DNA from: Paenibacillus sp. S150
GTDB taxonomy: Bacteria; Bacillota; Bacilli; Paenibacillales; Paenibacillaceae
Assembly: GCF_019352175.1 (NCBI RefSeq)
Contig: NZ_JACBYI010000049.1
Span: 1 to 55,677 of the forward strand
Reading direction: 5' to 3'
Length of the DNA: 55,677 nucleotides
In this document: positions 26,383-36,008 of the stretch, one piece after another
How the letters are laid out: the number at the start of each line of letters is the position of its first letter
Numbering within the stretch: position 1 is the first letter of the stretch
Position numbers and translations under genes: made by a program
The notes under the pieces: model-generated
The model's input: only the letters and a program-made list of their open reading frames with translations
Databases searched by the model: none
Told to the model about the DNA's origin: nothing

Positions 26383-26947
26383 TGAATCCAAATCCTCTCT
26401 CGCGGCCGCGCAGGAGTGCATACAGAACAACGTCCTGAAATCCAGCCTCCGTATGCCGATATTCACGCAGCAGCCCTTCCCGCTGAAACCCGAGTGCTTG
26501 GAACAGGCGCTCCGCCCGGACGTTATCCGGATGGGTCAGCCCTTCAATCCGGTTGAGGCCCATCACCGTGAAGCCAAACTCCAGCACCAGCTCCAGCGCC
26601 TCCCGCATATACCCTTGCCCCCAGCAGTCAGGCAGCAGCTCACAGCCGATTTCTCCCCGGTAAGCTCCTTGCAGCTGCCAGCTGTTGTAGCCGCAGCTGC
26701 CGATCACATCGCCGCCAGGACCGAGGATACTCCAGCGCAGGCTCTCTTCTTCGCGGGACATTTGCGTGAGAAGCGCAATCAGCTGCTCCGCAGCCTGCGG
26801 GGAAGACAACGGAGGCGCAGCCAGCAGGCTGGCTACCTGCGGATGGGACCATACCTTGTACAGCGCAGGTGCATGCCGTGCCTCCATCGCACGCAGCTCA
26901 ATTCTTTTCCCCGCAAGTACGGGTGTCACTCCACCACATACATACAA
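26354..26947 (-). CDS. RimJ/RimL-type GNAT acetyltransferase
   Basis: The 197-residue GNAT protein begins its conserved domain with GKRIELRAMEARHAPALYKVW and has the acetyl-CoA region LPDCWGQGYMREALELVLEFGF followed by NRIEGLTHPDNVRAERLFQALGF. These are typical of the RimJ/RimL (Acetyltransf_3) group acting on protein N-termini or small amines. An in-frame GTG at 26956 is an alternative start after AAAGGGG. It overlaps the downstream exporter, which suggests a joint resistance function (speculative). Confidence 0.88.
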   Translation of the reverse strand: MYVCGGVTPVLAGKRIELRAMEARHAPALYKVWSHPQVASLLAAPPLSSPQAAEQLIALLTQMSREEESLRWSILGPGGDVIGSCGYNSWQLQGAYRGEIGCELLPDCWGQGYMREALELVLEFGFTVMGLNRIEGLTHPDNVRAERLFQALGFQREGLLREYRHTEAGFQDVVLYALLRGRERGFGFIDITGKNRT

Positions 26948-27033
26948 CGCACTCGTCCCCTTTCAACTTTATTAGTATACATCATATGTAAGCCTTCGCT
27001 GAAGTAAAGTCCGCCTTCAAGGCCGGCCAGCAC

Positions 27034-27080
27034 AAAAAAAAACGGCTTTGCCAACCTCTGAAAGAGGCGGCCTCCGTTTC
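27034..27080 (-). terminator. Repeat family 1 left half (copy F) acting as terminator
   Basis: On the minus strand GAAACGG...CCGTTT closes an inner stem CCTCT-GAA-AGAGG and runs into nine Ts, just downstream of the gene at 27153-27452. It is the left half of the family-1 repeat (subtype shared with copy D). The right half is missing. Confidence 0.7.
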
Positions 27081-27152
27081 TTCAAGCCTGCCCGAGCGGT
27101 TTGACCGCCGCCTGGTACAGACGCTGCTGCTATTCTAACGCGGCTTCCGGGA

Positions 27153-27452
27153 CTATCCGGAAGCACCCGCTGTCTTGGCTGGTTTAAGCACCTCGGTGCA
27201 CAGCACCTGAAGCTTCTGCTGGATATCCTTGAACTCCTCAATTCCAGTTCCGGTAATACTGTATGCCTCTCCGTGGGCAGTCAGGAAATTCTCCTGTGAG
27301 AGCCGTTCCAGCTCCTGCTTCACTTCGCGTTCCGCCACCCGGTACCCTAAATTCTCCAGCTCAGGCAACATTTCCGACAGTGTCAGATCCTTCTCGTGTG
27401 CACAATACAGCATATGAATTCCTATGAACAGGTTTTGTACATCGGCGCGCAT
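27153..27452 (-). CDS. Small conserved winged-helix-like protein, unknown function
   Basis: The 99-residue protein has a clear AAGGAG ribosome binding site and its own terminator-like repeat. The pattern LFIGIHMLYCAHEKDLTLSE, then a charged helix EREVKQELERLSQENFLTAHG and GEAYSITGTGIEEF, looks like a DNA-binding winged helix of the PadR/ArsR size, ending in a short C-terminal helix. I do not recognise a named family. Confidence 0.7.
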   Translation of the reverse strand: MRADVQNLFIGIHMLYCAHEKDLTLSEMLPELENLGYRVAEREVKQELERLSQENFLTAHGEAYSITGTGIEEFKDIQQKLQVLCTEVLKPAKTAGASG

Positions 27453-27601
27453 ATTCCACTCCTTCCGGCCCGGAAGCCTTCGGTATTATATAACTGCATT
27501 ACCCTGCGGAGGGATTTCGGAAACACCAGCCAGTTCTGGAAGGCAAGCCCCGTCAACCCCTTGTGTAAAAAATAAACAATTTGTTAAAATCCCCGGAATA
27601 C

Positions 27602-27630
27602 TTGACGATCCCGCCACGCTGTACTATGTT
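27602..27630 (+). promoter_or_regulatory. Candidate promoter of msrC-like gene
   Basis: TTGACG (27602-27607), a 17-bp spacer and TATGTT (27625-27630), 54 bases before the start codon. Confidence 0.55.
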
Positions 27631-27683
27631 GTTAGTTACAGTTATGGATTATGCTGATTTATCGTACAGGAAGGTGATGCTTC

Positions 27684-28166
27684 ATGTTTCAAGCCATGCC
27701 CTATGACGGCACGCGCAGCGAGCGGTTTGAATCGGTTCTAAGCCAGCTCGGCGCACTGATGGAAGGCGAGCCGAATACTATTGCCAATCTGGCCAACGCC
27801 TCCGCACTGCTTAAGTTCTCCCTGCCGGATACCAATTGGGCCGGTTTCTATTTATTCGACGGCAAAGAGCTGGTGCTCGGACCATTCCAGGGATTGCCGG
27901 CCTGCATCCGCATTCCGCTGGGCAAGGGCGTATGCGGCACGGCTGCCAGCCAGCGACGCACTCTGGTCGTTGGCGACGTGCACACCTTTCCTGGACATAT
28001 TGCCTGTGACGTAGCCTCGAACAGCGAGATCGTCGTTCCGCTGGTTCAAGGCGACCGCCTGCTCGGTGTGCTCGATATTGACAGCCCGATCAAGCACCGC
28101 TTTGATGATGAGGAACGCCGCTTCCTGGAGCGTTTCGCCGCCCTGGTGGCCGGCATTATCCGATAA
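27684..28166 (+). CDS. msrC: GAF-domain free methionine-(R)-sulfoxide reductase
   Basis: The single GAF domain of 160 residues contains the fRMsr cysteines in GLPACIRIPLGKGVCGTAA and GHIACDVASNSEIVVPL, followed by GVLDIDSPIKHRFDDEE. This matches the E. coli MsrC / B. subtilis YtsP type, which reduces free methionine-R-sulfoxide. The gene is preceded by AGGAAGGTG and closed by a strong bidirectional terminator. It adds to the oxidative-damage repair genes of the window. Confidence 0.93.
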   Translation: MFQAMPYDGTRSERFESVLSQLGALMEGEPNTIANLANASALLKFSLPDTNWAGFYLFDGKELVLGPFQGLPACIRIPLGKGVCGTAASQRRTLVVGDVHTFPGHIACDVASNSEIVVPLVQGDRLLGVLDIDSPIKHRFDDEERRFLERFAALVAGIIR

Positions 28167-28169
28167 TCC

Positions 28170-28230
28170 CTTCAAAAAAGACCTTCACCGGCTGCAGATG
28201 AATCTGCGCCGGTGAAGGTCTTTTTTGAAG
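28170..28230. terminator. Strong bidirectional terminator
   Basis: CTTCAAAAAAGACCTTCACC pairs with GGTGAAGGTCTTTTTTGAAG, with the inner arms GGC and TGCAGA / TCTGC continuing the stem. It ends the converging msrC-like and glgP transcripts. Confidence 0.95.
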
Positions 28231-28255
28231 GGAAAATAAAGCTCCGGCGGGCAGC

Positions 28256-30688
28256 CTAACGCAGCACCGGACTGATGTTCCAGATCTCGGATGCATAGCG
28301 GGCAATGGTATTGTCGCTGGAGAATTTGCCGGAATGTCCAATATTGATAATAGATTTCTTCAGCCATTCCTTCTGATTCCGGTAGGCCAGATCAATGTTG
28401 ACATGGGTCTCAACATAAGAAGCGAAGTCCTTCAGCACGAAGAATTCGTCATTATTGTCGAGCAGCGATTGATACAGTGTATCGAATTCCTGGGTATTGC
28501 AGCAGACGGGCCCCGGCGTAACCAGTTGATCCAGCACTTCCTTCACACGGCTGTCGCCATTGTAAATATCACGTGCATGATAGCCGCCGTACTGGTAGAA
28601 ATCCATGACCTGCTCCGCACGCAGGCCAAACAGGAACATATTGTTATCCCCAACCATCTCATGCATTTCCACATTCGCCCCATCCATCGTACCGATGGTC
28701 AGCGCACCGTTCATCATAAACTTCATATTGCCGGTACCGGAGGCTTCCTTGCTCGCTGTAGAGATCTGCTCGCTGACATCGGCAGCCGGGATAATCTTCT
28801 CCGCCAGGGACACCGAATAATTCTCAAGGAAGAAAATCCGGATTTTGCCCTTGATCTCAGGGTCCTTGTTGACGGCATCGGCTACGGTGTTGATCAGCTT
28901 GATGATCCGCTTCGCCAGATGGTAGCTTGGCGCGGCTTTGGCACCGAAGATAAAGGTGCGCGGTACGATATCCATGGATGGGTTATCCTTAAGCTGATTG
29001 TAGAGATGCATGATATGGAGCACGTTCAGCAGCTGTCGCTTGTAGGCATGCAGACGCTTGACCTGCACATCAAAGATGGAGTCGGGATCTACCTTAACCC
29101 CGTGCTTGCTGAAGATATACTCCGAGAGGCGCAGCTTGTTGCGGCGCTTGATGCCAGCCACCTGTTCCTGGAAGGACGCATCCTCGCTGTATTTGATCAG
29201 GCCGATCATCTCCTGGGGATGATGAACCCAGCGGGTGCCGATGGATTCATTAATCAGTCCTGCCAGCTCAGGATTGGCGTGCAGCAGCCACCGCCGGTGG
29301 GTGATGCCGTTAGTTTTGTTATTGAAGCGGTGCGGATACATCTCATTGAACAGGCGCATTTCACGCTTTTGCAGAATTTCCGTATGCAGCGCAGCGACAC
29401 CGTTGACGCTATGGCTGGCAACAATCGCCAGATGGGCCATGCGCACCTGGTCGTCATGTATGATGGCCATCTGATTAATCCGGTTCTGGTCGCCCGGATA
29501 TTTGCTCATCAGCTCGCCGCAGAAGCGGGCATTGATCTCTTCAATAATAAGGAAGATACGCGGCAGCAGCTCCCGCACCATCCCGATCGGCCATTTCTCC
29601 AGCGCTTCGCTGAGAATGGTATGGTTGGTGTAGGAGACCATTCGGGTGGTCATGCTCCAGGCCTGATCCCAGCCCAGTTCGTGCACATCCATCAGAATCC
29701 GCATCAGCTCGGGGATAACCAGCGTAGGATGCGTATCATTGATATGCAGGGCCACTTTGTCCGGCAGGGATTCAATTCCGAGCCCCGTCTTGCTGTAGGT
29801 CCTCAGAATGCTCTGCAGTCCCGCGCTGCACAGGAAGTATTGCTGCTTCAAGCGGAGAAGCTTGCCCTCATATTGCGAATCATCCGGATAAAGGAACTCC
29901 GAGATCGACTCCACAGAACGCTTGTATTCCAGAAATTTGTGGTAATCACTTCCTGCCAGAGAGCCGAACATCCGTGAAGGCTGGGTGATGGACTCCGCGC
30001 TCCAGTTGCGCAGCGTGTTCACATGCCTGCGGTCTGCCCCGATGATTGGAACATCATAAGGAACCGCACGAACCGCTTCATAATCCTTATGCTCGAAGAA
30101 CAGCTCGCCGTTCTCCTCACGGGTCTCGATATGGCCCCAGAACCGTACCTCCACCTGCTTGTCTTCCCGTCTCACTTCCCATACGTTATTATTCTGCAGC
30201 CAGTAATCGGGCAGCTCCACCTGATACCCGTCAACGATTTTCTGCTCGAACAGGCCGTATTTATAACGTATGCCGCAGCCATGCCCCGCATATTGCAGGG
30301 AAGCCAGTGAATCCAGGAAGCAGGCCGCCAGACGGCCGAGACCGCCATTGCCGAGGCCCGCATCCGCTTCCTCCTCTTCCACCTCACGCAGAGAGAATCC
30401 CAAATCCTCAAGTCCGCCCTGCACAACCTCGAGCACACCCATATTTAGGAGGTTATTGCCGAGAAGTCTGCCGATCAGAAACTCCATGGAAAAATAGTAT
30501 ACCTGCTTATCCTTATCGGCCTTGAACTTCTGGTTGGTATCCGCCCAGTTTTTGCCCGCATTTTCGCGGATCATGTTGCCGAGAATGTTATAGATATCGG
30601 CGTTCGATGCTTCCTCCAGCGGCTTGCCCAATTTCCCGATGAGTGTTTCGCGGAACACTTGTTTAAAAGTCTCTTTATCGTTGAACAA
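28256..30688 (-). CDS. glgP: Glycogen phosphorylase
   Basis: This 810-residue PLP enzyme releases glucose-1-phosphate from glycogen. The PLP-lysine segment EASGTGNMKFMMNGALTIGT and GGLGRLAACFLDSLASLQYAG, VQVKRLHAYKRQLLN-like sequences (DVQVKRLHAYKRQ) and the C-terminal helices are intact. The start is TTG at 30688, after AGGAGG; no suitable ATG precedes the conserved N-terminus. It is the last gene of glgC-glgD-glgP. Confidence 0.96.
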   Translation of the reverse strand: MFNDKETFKQVFRETLIGKLGKPLEEASNADIYNILGNMIRENAGKNWADTNQKFKADKDKQVYYFSMEFLIGRLLGNNLLNMGVLEVVQGGLEDLGFSLREVEEEEADAGLGNGGLGRLAACFLDSLASLQYAGHGCGIRYKYGLFEQKIVDGYQVELPDYWLQNNNVWEVRREDKQVEVRFWGHIETREENGELFFEHKDYEAVRAVPYDVPIIGADRRHVNTLRNWSAESITQPSRMFGSLAGSDYHKFLEYKRSVESISEFLYPDDSQYEGKLLRLKQQYFLCSAGLQSILRTYSKTGLGIESLPDKVALHINDTHPTLVIPELMRILMDVHELGWDQAWSMTTRMVSYTNHTILSEALEKWPIGMVRELLPRIFLIIEEINARFCGELMSKYPGDQNRINQMAIIHDDQVRMAHLAIVASHSVNGVAALHTEILQKREMRLFNEMYPHRFNNKTNGITHRRWLLHANPELAGLINESIGTRWVHHPQEMIGLIKYSEDASFQEQVAGIKRRNKLRLSEYIFSKHGVKVDPDSIFDVQVKRLHAYKRQLLNVLHIMHLYNQLKDNPSMDIVPRTFIFGAKAAPSYHLAKRIIKLINTVADAVNKDPEIKGKIRIFFLENYSVSLAEKIIPAADVSEQISTASKEASGTGNMKFMMNGALTIGTMDGANVEMHEMVGDNNMFLFGLRAEQVMDFYQYGGYHARDIYNGDSRVKEVLDQLVTPGPVCCNTQEFDTLYQSLLDNNDEFFVLKDFASYVETHVNIDLAYRNQKEWLKKSIINIGHSGKFSSDNTIARYASEIWNISPVLR

Positions 30689-30733
30689 CAGCAGGTTCCT
30701 CCTGACAAATGCTTTTTGATATAAGGCCTGTGG

Positions 30734-31837
30734 TTAGATCTTGCTGCTCTTGGCAATTACAAACGGACGTTTGCTGTCCCCGACAAGTATCCGGTCCTTG
30801 CTCAGATGCACGTCTTTATCCATGATGACATTCTCAATCACGGCATTCTCTTCGATAACGCATTTCTGCATGATCACAGAGTTGACGACGCGCGCGCCCT
30901 TGCGGATCTGCACCCCCCGGAAAATCACGCTGTTCTCCACGGCTCCGGCGATGATGCAGCCATTGGCCACCAGTGAGTTGCTGACCTCCGCGCTGTCCAG
31001 ATAGCGGGTGGGGGCTTCATATTTTATTTTCGTCTGAATCGGGGCCTCTTTGAAGAGTCCGAAGTAATTATCCTGCTGAAGCAGCTCCAGACTGTTCTTG
31101 TAGTAGCTCTCCAGCGAATTGATCACGGCATGATAGCCTGTATATTCATAAGCGGCGATTTTGAATTTGTGGCGGTTCTTCTGGATTGCATCACGGAAGA
31201 AATAGCTTTCTCCATGTGCAATGCAGTATGCCACCTGCTCCAGGAACAGCTTCTTCTCCATAATAAAAATATCCAGATACACATTGTGGTGATCCTTCTC
31301 CTGATGAATCTCCGTCACATTGCTGTCCTCATCCACTTCAACCCGCAGGCAGGGATCATGCTCAGGCTTAAGCTGGTCGATTTTTTTGTAGACAAGCGTT
31401 ACATCGGCTTCCTTTTCCAGATGATACTGGTATACTTCCTGAAGGTCTGCGGTATTGATATGCTGGCTGCCGGAGAACACGATATATTTGGCGGATGCCC
31501 GATTGAAGAAATCCAGGTTATTGTGATAATGCTGCAAATCCCCCAGCGAAGTATCCGTCGGATCATTCCAGTCAGGCGGCAGAATAAACAATCCTCCGTG
31601 CTTGCGGTTCATGTCCCAGGATTTGCCGTCGCCAAGATGGTCCATAAGCGAGCGGTATTTGCGGCGGACGAACAGCCCCACACTCTCCAATTCCGCGCGC
31701 ATCATATTGGAAAGAACAAAATCGATCAGCCGGTACCGGCTGGCAAAAGGCACGGCCGCTCCGCAGCGGAAATAGGTCAGCTCATTTAATTTGTCCAGTT
31801 CATGGTCAAGATTAATCACACCCATGAGTTCTTTCAT
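30734..31837 (-). CDS. glgD: Glucose-1-phosphate adenylyltransferase, GlgD subunit
   Basis: This 367-residue regulatory-type subunit pairs with GlgC in Firmicutes. A nucleotidyltransferase fold (PFASRYRLIDFVLSNMMRAE) is followed by a left-handed beta-helix (NSLVANGCIIAGAVENSVIF). The catalytic N-terminal GGQGxRL loop of GlgC is replaced (MGVINLDHELDKLNELT), as expected for GlgD. It starts 23 bases after glgC with a GAGGACGGGGG ribosome binding site. Confidence 0.95.
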   Translation of the reverse strand: MKELMGVINLDHELDKLNELTYFRCGAAVPFASRYRLIDFVLSNMMRAELESVGLFVRRKYRSLMDHLGDGKSWDMNRKHGGLFILPPDWNDPTDTSLGDLQHYHNNLDFFNRASAKYIVFSGSQHINTADLQEVYQYHLEKEADVTLVYKKIDQLKPEHDPCLRVEVDEDSNVTEIHQEKDHHNVYLDIFIMEKKLFLEQVAYCIAHGESYFFRDAIQKNRHKFKIAAYEYTGYHAVINSLESYYKNSLELLQQDNYFGLFKEAPIQTKIKYEAPTRYLDSAEVSNSLVANGCIIAGAVENSVIFRGVQIRKGARVVNSVIMQKCVIEENAVIENVIMDKDVHLSKDRILVGDSKRPFVIAKSSKI

Positions 31838-31860
31838 TGGAATCCCCCGTCCTCTGCTGG

Positions 31861-33024
31861 TTATATGGTTTTGGCTGCAACGGATTTGCGTTTTTTGCTT
31901 CGATTGTCGATCAGCAGAATTTCATCCTCATTCTCCCGCTCGATGCCGATCTCCATATAATCCTCGATCACCGTATTTTCACTGATGATGGCTTTGTGAA
32001 TTCTTACATTCCTGCCGATCTTGACCTTCGGCATAATCACAGAGTCGGTAATCACACTGCCTTCACCCACTTCCACCCCGTAGAAGAGCACCGAATGCTT
32101 CACCTCTCCGTGCACGATGCAGCCTTCATTAATGATGCAGCCCGATACCCTGGCGCCGGGTGCCACATATTGTGCCGGCTGGTTTGGATTGCGGGTAAAG
32201 ATGCGCCAGCCGGGATCATTCAGATTGAGCGGCGGATTATCGCTCAGCAGGTCCATATTGGCCTCCCACAGACTGGTTACCGTACCCACATCTCTCCAGT
32301 ACCCTTCAAACGGATAAGCGTAGAGAGATTTGCCGTCCTTGAGCATAAGGGGAATGATGTCCTTGCCGAAATCATGGGAGGAGCCGGCGTTCTCACCGTC
32401 TTCAAGCAGATGCTTGCGGAGAACCTCCCATTTGAAAATATAAACGCCCATGGATGCAAGCGTACTCTTGGGCTTAGAAGGCTTTTCGTCAAATTCGTAA
32501 ATCTTCAGGTCATCCTCCGTATTGAGTATGCCAAAGCGGCTGGCTTCCTCCAGCGGAACATCGATGACCGATATGGTGCAGTCGGCATTTCTGGCCTTGT
32601 GGTACTGCAGCATCGCATTATAGTCCATCTTGTAGATATGATCGCCGGACAGGATCAGCACATGCTCCGGATCGAACTGGTCTACAAATTTGAGGTTGCG
32701 GTAAATCGCATCCGCCGTTCCCCGGTACCAGCTGCTCCCGTTCTCCCGTTCATGCGGAGGCAATACAAATACCCCGCCATTCTTGCGGTTTAAATCCCAG
32801 TCGCTGCCCACTCCGATGTATGAATGAAGCACCAGCGGCTCATACTGCGTCAATACGCCGACTGTATCGATACCCGAGTTGGAGCAATTGCTCAAGGGAA
32901 AGTCGATAATCCTGTAGGTTCCTCCAAAATAAACAGCGGGCTTCGCAAGCGACTTGGTCAATCCCTTCAACCTTTTCCCTTGGCCTCCCGCCAATAGCAT
33001 GGCTACCATTTCTTTTTTCTTCAT
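31861..33024 (-). CDS. glgC: Glucose-1-phosphate adenylyltransferase, GlgC
   Basis: This 387-residue catalytic subunit makes ADP-glucose from ATP and glucose-1-phosphate. The N-terminal LLAGGQGKRLKGLTKSLAKP, WYRGTADAIYRN, LSGDHIYKMDY and the C-terminal beta-helix are present. The ATG at 33024 follows AAGGAGG; the longer ORF upstream to 33285 has no homology and no ribosome binding site. It is the first gene of a three-gene operon lacking glgB in front and glgA between glgD and glgP. Confidence 0.96.
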   Translation of the reverse strand: MKKKEMVAMLLAGGQGKRLKGLTKSLAKPAVYFGGTYRIIDFPLSNCSNSGIDTVGVLTQYEPLVLHSYIGVGSDWDLNRKNGGVFVLPPHERENGSSWYRGTADAIYRNLKFVDQFDPEHVLILSGDHIYKMDYNAMLQYHKARNADCTISVIDVPLEEASRFGILNTEDDLKIYEFDEKPSKPKSTLASMGVYIFKWEVLRKHLLEDGENAGSSHDFGKDIIPLMLKDGKSLYAYPFEGYWRDVGTVTSLWEANMDLLSDNPPLNLNDPGWRIFTRNPNQPAQYVAPGARVSGCIINEGCIVHGEVKHSVLFYGVEVGEGSVITDSVIMPKVKIGRNVRIHKAIISENTVIEDYMEIGIERENEDEILLIDNRSKKRKSVAAKTI

Positions 33025-33364
33025 GGAAGAGCCTCCTTGACTTATGGGTAATGAAGCATGCAATAAAAATAAGGTTGGATAATGAATAGTGCGGCGTAGA
33101 TTTAACCCAGGTGCAGAAACAGAAATTCCAGAAAGAAGTGTAGCGAAAGAGAAGTGCTTGACAGGAAAAATGACAAGGTAAGAACGGGGGAATTCAGAGA
33201 ATCGGAATAGGCTTCCGGAGTTTGGGAAGGGTCTCAAAAACCGGTTCGTATCCTTTATTGTAAAGTGTTCTATGGCCGCCGTCAAAACCCTTTATTGCCT
33301 CATCTCAAGACTTTTGAATTCCGACTGAATATCTTAATTAACAGCATTAAAATCTCCGTATAAT

Positions 33365-33387
33365 ATGATTAACCATTATGATTAACC
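33365..33387. promoter_or_regulatory. Direct repeat ATGATTAACC x2
   Basis: ATGATTAACC occurs at 33365-33374 and 33378-33387 (13-bp period) in the 470-bp divergent gap between glgC and the response-regulator gene, about 110 bp before the latter. OmpR-type regulators bind direct repeats, so autoregulation is possible. I see no gene in 33025-33497. Confidence 0.4.
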
Positions 33388-33497
33388 CTGAAAGGCAATT
33401 TCGAATCCTTTCGTTAAATTAATGTTCCATCTTCAGCAAAAATTCATCCTGATATGTCATAATGGTACTAACTATTACCGATTTGGAGGAACCGCCG

Positions 33498-34184
33498 ATG
33501 AAGGCTGCCCAAGGTGTAAGACTGCTGCTCGTGGATGACGAGCCCCATATTCTCCAGTTCCTGGAGCTGGGTCTGATCAATGAGGGATTCGAGGTAAGAA
33601 CGGCACCCGACGGAACCAGCGCCATTGCTGCTGCTGCCGATTTCAAGCCCCATGTGGCTATCCTGGATGTGATGATGCCGGGAATGGACGGCTTCGAGCT
33701 CTGCCGCTACCTCCGTTCGGAAGAAACGGAGCTTGCTGTCATTATGCTTACCGCCAAAGACGAAGTGGACGACCGCGTCAAAGGTTTGTCTCTCGGGGCC
33801 GATGACTATATGGTCAAGCCATTCAGCTTCGACGAGCTGCTGGCCCGGATTCAGGCGCGGCTGCGCAACCAGTTCCCCGGACTGCTCGGCGAAGTGCGCT
33901 GCGGCCCGTTCCGGATCGATGGACGGCGCAAGGAAATCCGCCACAGGGGCGAGGTGCTGGAGCTGTCTCCTACCGAGTATGAGCTGCTGCAGTATCTGGT
34001 AATCAACCACGGACTGGTGCTGAGCAAGCCGATGATTCTGGATAAGGTATGGGGCTATGACTTCGGAGGCGAGGAAAATATCGTCGAGGTGTACATCCGC
34101 TCCCTCCGTGAAAAGCTGGGCGATAAAGAGCACCGCATCATACGTACGCTGCGCGGTGCCGGATACCGTGTGGATCTGGTATGA
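33498..34184 (+). CDS. OmpR/PhoB-family response regulator
   Basis: The 228-residue protein has a receiver domain with acidic pocket D13-D14, phospho-acceptor D57 (AILDVMMPGMDG), a switch Thr in MLTAKDE and Lys in DYMVKPFSFDELL, then a winged-helix output domain (LSPTEYELLQYLVINHG, ending RTLRGAGYRVD). The start is ATG 33498 after GGAGG. The stop overlaps the kinase start by 4 bases, so they form one two-component system. Targets are unknown; direct repeats upstream may be its own site. Confidence 0.95.
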   Translation: MKAAQGVRLLLVDDEPHILQFLELGLINEGFEVRTAPDGTSAIAAAADFKPHVAILDVMMPGMDGFELCRYLRSEETELAVIMLTAKDEVDDRVKGLSLGADDYMVKPFSFDELLARIQARLRNQFPGLLGEVRCGPFRIDGRRKEIRHRGEVLELSPTEYELLQYLVINHGLVLSKPMILDKVWGYDFGGEENIVEVYIRSLREKLGDKEHRIIRTLRGAGYRVDLV

Positions 34185-35917
34185 TTGCCCGTGTCAAAGG
34201 CCTCTTGGGCAAACTTCCGGCACCACGTTCCCTGCGCAAGCAGCTGCTGGTGACCTCGCTGCTGATTCTCTCCGGGCTGCTGTTCTTAATTGGTGTGCTG
34301 CAATATGTACTGATGCGTGACTTCACTTACAACAACAGGGCGGAGTCCATGGAGACCCAGATCCGCTCCGTGCCGCGCGAGATTTTTTCCAACTCCCTGG
34401 CTTATGGCCCATATGGCGAGAACGCGGCCGGGACAAGCGGCGGAGAGACCGGCAACGGTGAGACAGGAGGCACCGGCCGGGGCATTCCGCCGGGCGACTC
34501 GGACGGCTCCGGCTTGAGTCCGGACGGTTCTGGCGCTGCCGGACCGGAAGGCAACGGTGAAGCAGCCGGCAGCACTCCAGGCACGCGTGCCTACGGGCTG
34601 CCGCCTATGGACGGAAGCACCGGCGCCAGCGGATCGCCGGGCGGCAGTGAAGCTGTCCCGCCCGGCAATATGCGCAGCTCCGTGAATAGGCGCCCGCTTC
34701 TGCTCGATGCCCATGCAACCCTCGCCATTTACAGCTCGGATGGGGGATTCAAGGATTTCCAGGAAGAAACGCTGTCCGATTCTCCCGCTCCAAGATTATC
34801 CGATGCGGAATACAATGATCTGCTGAAGCATACCACCGACAAGGCTACCGGCAGCTACCGGCTCATTACAGCAGCAGACGGCAGCGAGCATCTTGCCGTA
34901 TTCATGAATCTCGGCAGGCCGCAGGATGTCAGGCTGCTGCTTCAGATGAGTATAAGCACGGGCCCGCTGAAGGATGTAATCATGCAGCAGCTGATGATTT
35001 TTGCCGCCCTGTCGCTGGCCGCCCTGCTGGCTGGACTGTTTCTGTATCTGCCCGCCCTGCGCAAAACGCTGGTCCCTTTATCCAAGATGGGCGAAGCGGC
35101 ACAGAGCATCGATGCGGGCAATCTGGGCATACGGTTTCCTGTGGATCAGGGGCAGACGGAGATTGACAAGCTGTCCGGGTCGTTCAACGGAATGCTGGAA
35201 CGGCTGGAGGTTTCTTTTCACAATGAACGTGAAGCCAAGGAGCAGATGCGCCGCTTCGCCGCCGATGCTTCCCATGAGCTGAGAACTCCGCTGACCTCGA
35301 TTCACGGCTTCCTGGAGGTGCTGCTGCGCGGAGCTGCGGATAATAAGGAGCAGCTCATGAGTGCGCTGAGAAGCATGCACGGAGAATCGAAACGGATCAA
35401 CAAGCTGGTGGAGGATCTGCTCCTGCTGGCGCGCATGGACGGAGCGCCGCAGCTAAGCATCAGGAACATGCTGCTGGGGGATGTCATTGCCGAGATGCAG
35501 CCCCAGCTCCTGGTGCTGGCAGGAGAGCGCAGGGTTACCTTCGATATCTCCCGCGGCATCCGCGGCATGTATGATCCCGACAGGCTGAAGCAGGTGATTC
35601 TTAATCTATTCCATAATGCGGTACAACATACCGATAACGAAAAGGGAATTATTCATGTGGGGCTGTCCACCCGGGGGAAGGAAGCGGTACTGGCCGTAAC
35701 GGATAATGGTTCCGGCATCTCCGCCGAGCATATCCCCCACGTATTTGAAAGATTTTACCGCAGCGATTCTTCGCGCACACGCAAATACGGCGGCTCAGGC
35801 CTTGGCCTGTCCATTACGAAATCGATCGTAGAGGCGCATCACGGGGATATCCGTGTTAAGAGCCGTCCCGGAGAAGGCACCACCTTCATAGTTACCCTTC
35901 CCCGCCTGTTGAATTAG
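34181..35917 (+). CDS. Sensor histidine kinase with Gly-rich extracytoplasmic loop
   Basis: This 578-residue kinase has transmembrane helices near residues 23-45 and 270-290, then HAMP (LVPLSKMGEAAQSIDAGNLG), HisKA with H365 (ASHELRTPLTSIHGF), and HATPase with N-box LFHNAVQHT, DNGSGI and GSGLGLSI. The extracytoplasmic segment contains about 90 residues (roughly 80-170) of low-complexity Gly/Ser/Pro/Glu sequence (GNGETGGTGRGIPPGD), unusual for a sensor. It is coupled to the response regulator by an ATGA overlap. The signal is unknown. Confidence 0.94.
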   Translation: MIARVKGLLGKLPAPRSLRKQLLVTSLLILSGLLFLIGVLQYVLMRDFTYNNRAESMETQIRSVPREIFSNSLAYGPYGENAAGTSGGETGNGETGGTGRGIPPGDSDGSGLSPDGSGAAGPEGNGEAAGSTPGTRAYGLPPMDGSTGASGSPGGSEAVPPGNMRSSVNRRPLLLDAHATLAIYSSDGGFKDFQEETLSDSPAPRLSDAEYNDLLKHTTDKATGSYRLITAADGSEHLAVFMNLGRPQDVRLLLQMSISTGPLKDVIMQQLMIFAALSLAALLAGLFLYLPALRKTLVPLSKMGEAAQSIDAGNLGIRFPVDQGQTEIDKLSGSFNGMLERLEVSFHNEREAKEQMRRFAADASHELRTPLTSIHGFLEVLLRGAADNKEQLMSALRSMHGESKRINKLVEDLLLLARMDGAPQLSIRNMLLGDVIAEMQPQLLVLAGERRVTFDISRGIRGMYDPDRLKQVILNLFHNAVQHTDNEKGIIHVGLSTRGKEAVLAVTDNGSGISAEHIPHVFERFYRSDSSRTRKYGGSGLGLSITKSIVEAHHGDIRVKSRPGEGTTFIVTLPRLLN

Positions 35918-36008
35918 CGCTTCAAAGATCTTGATTAGCCAATTAAGAATCATTAACGTTATAATAATCTGTGAAGCAATCCTATCAAACTATCAGGAGG
36001 TTAATCGT

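Noticed and set aside
28334..29977. 547-codon ORF antisense to glgP
   Set aside because: Its protein is an unstructured complement of a clear glycogen phosphorylase gene. Length reflects codon bias of the real gene.
31837..32793. 318-codon ORF antisense to glgC
   Set aside because: Mirror of a well-conserved gene; no motif or ribosome binding site.
33025..33285. N-terminal extension of GlgC
   Set aside because: GlgC proteins start at the MKKKEMVAMLLAGG region, which has AAGGAGG in front.
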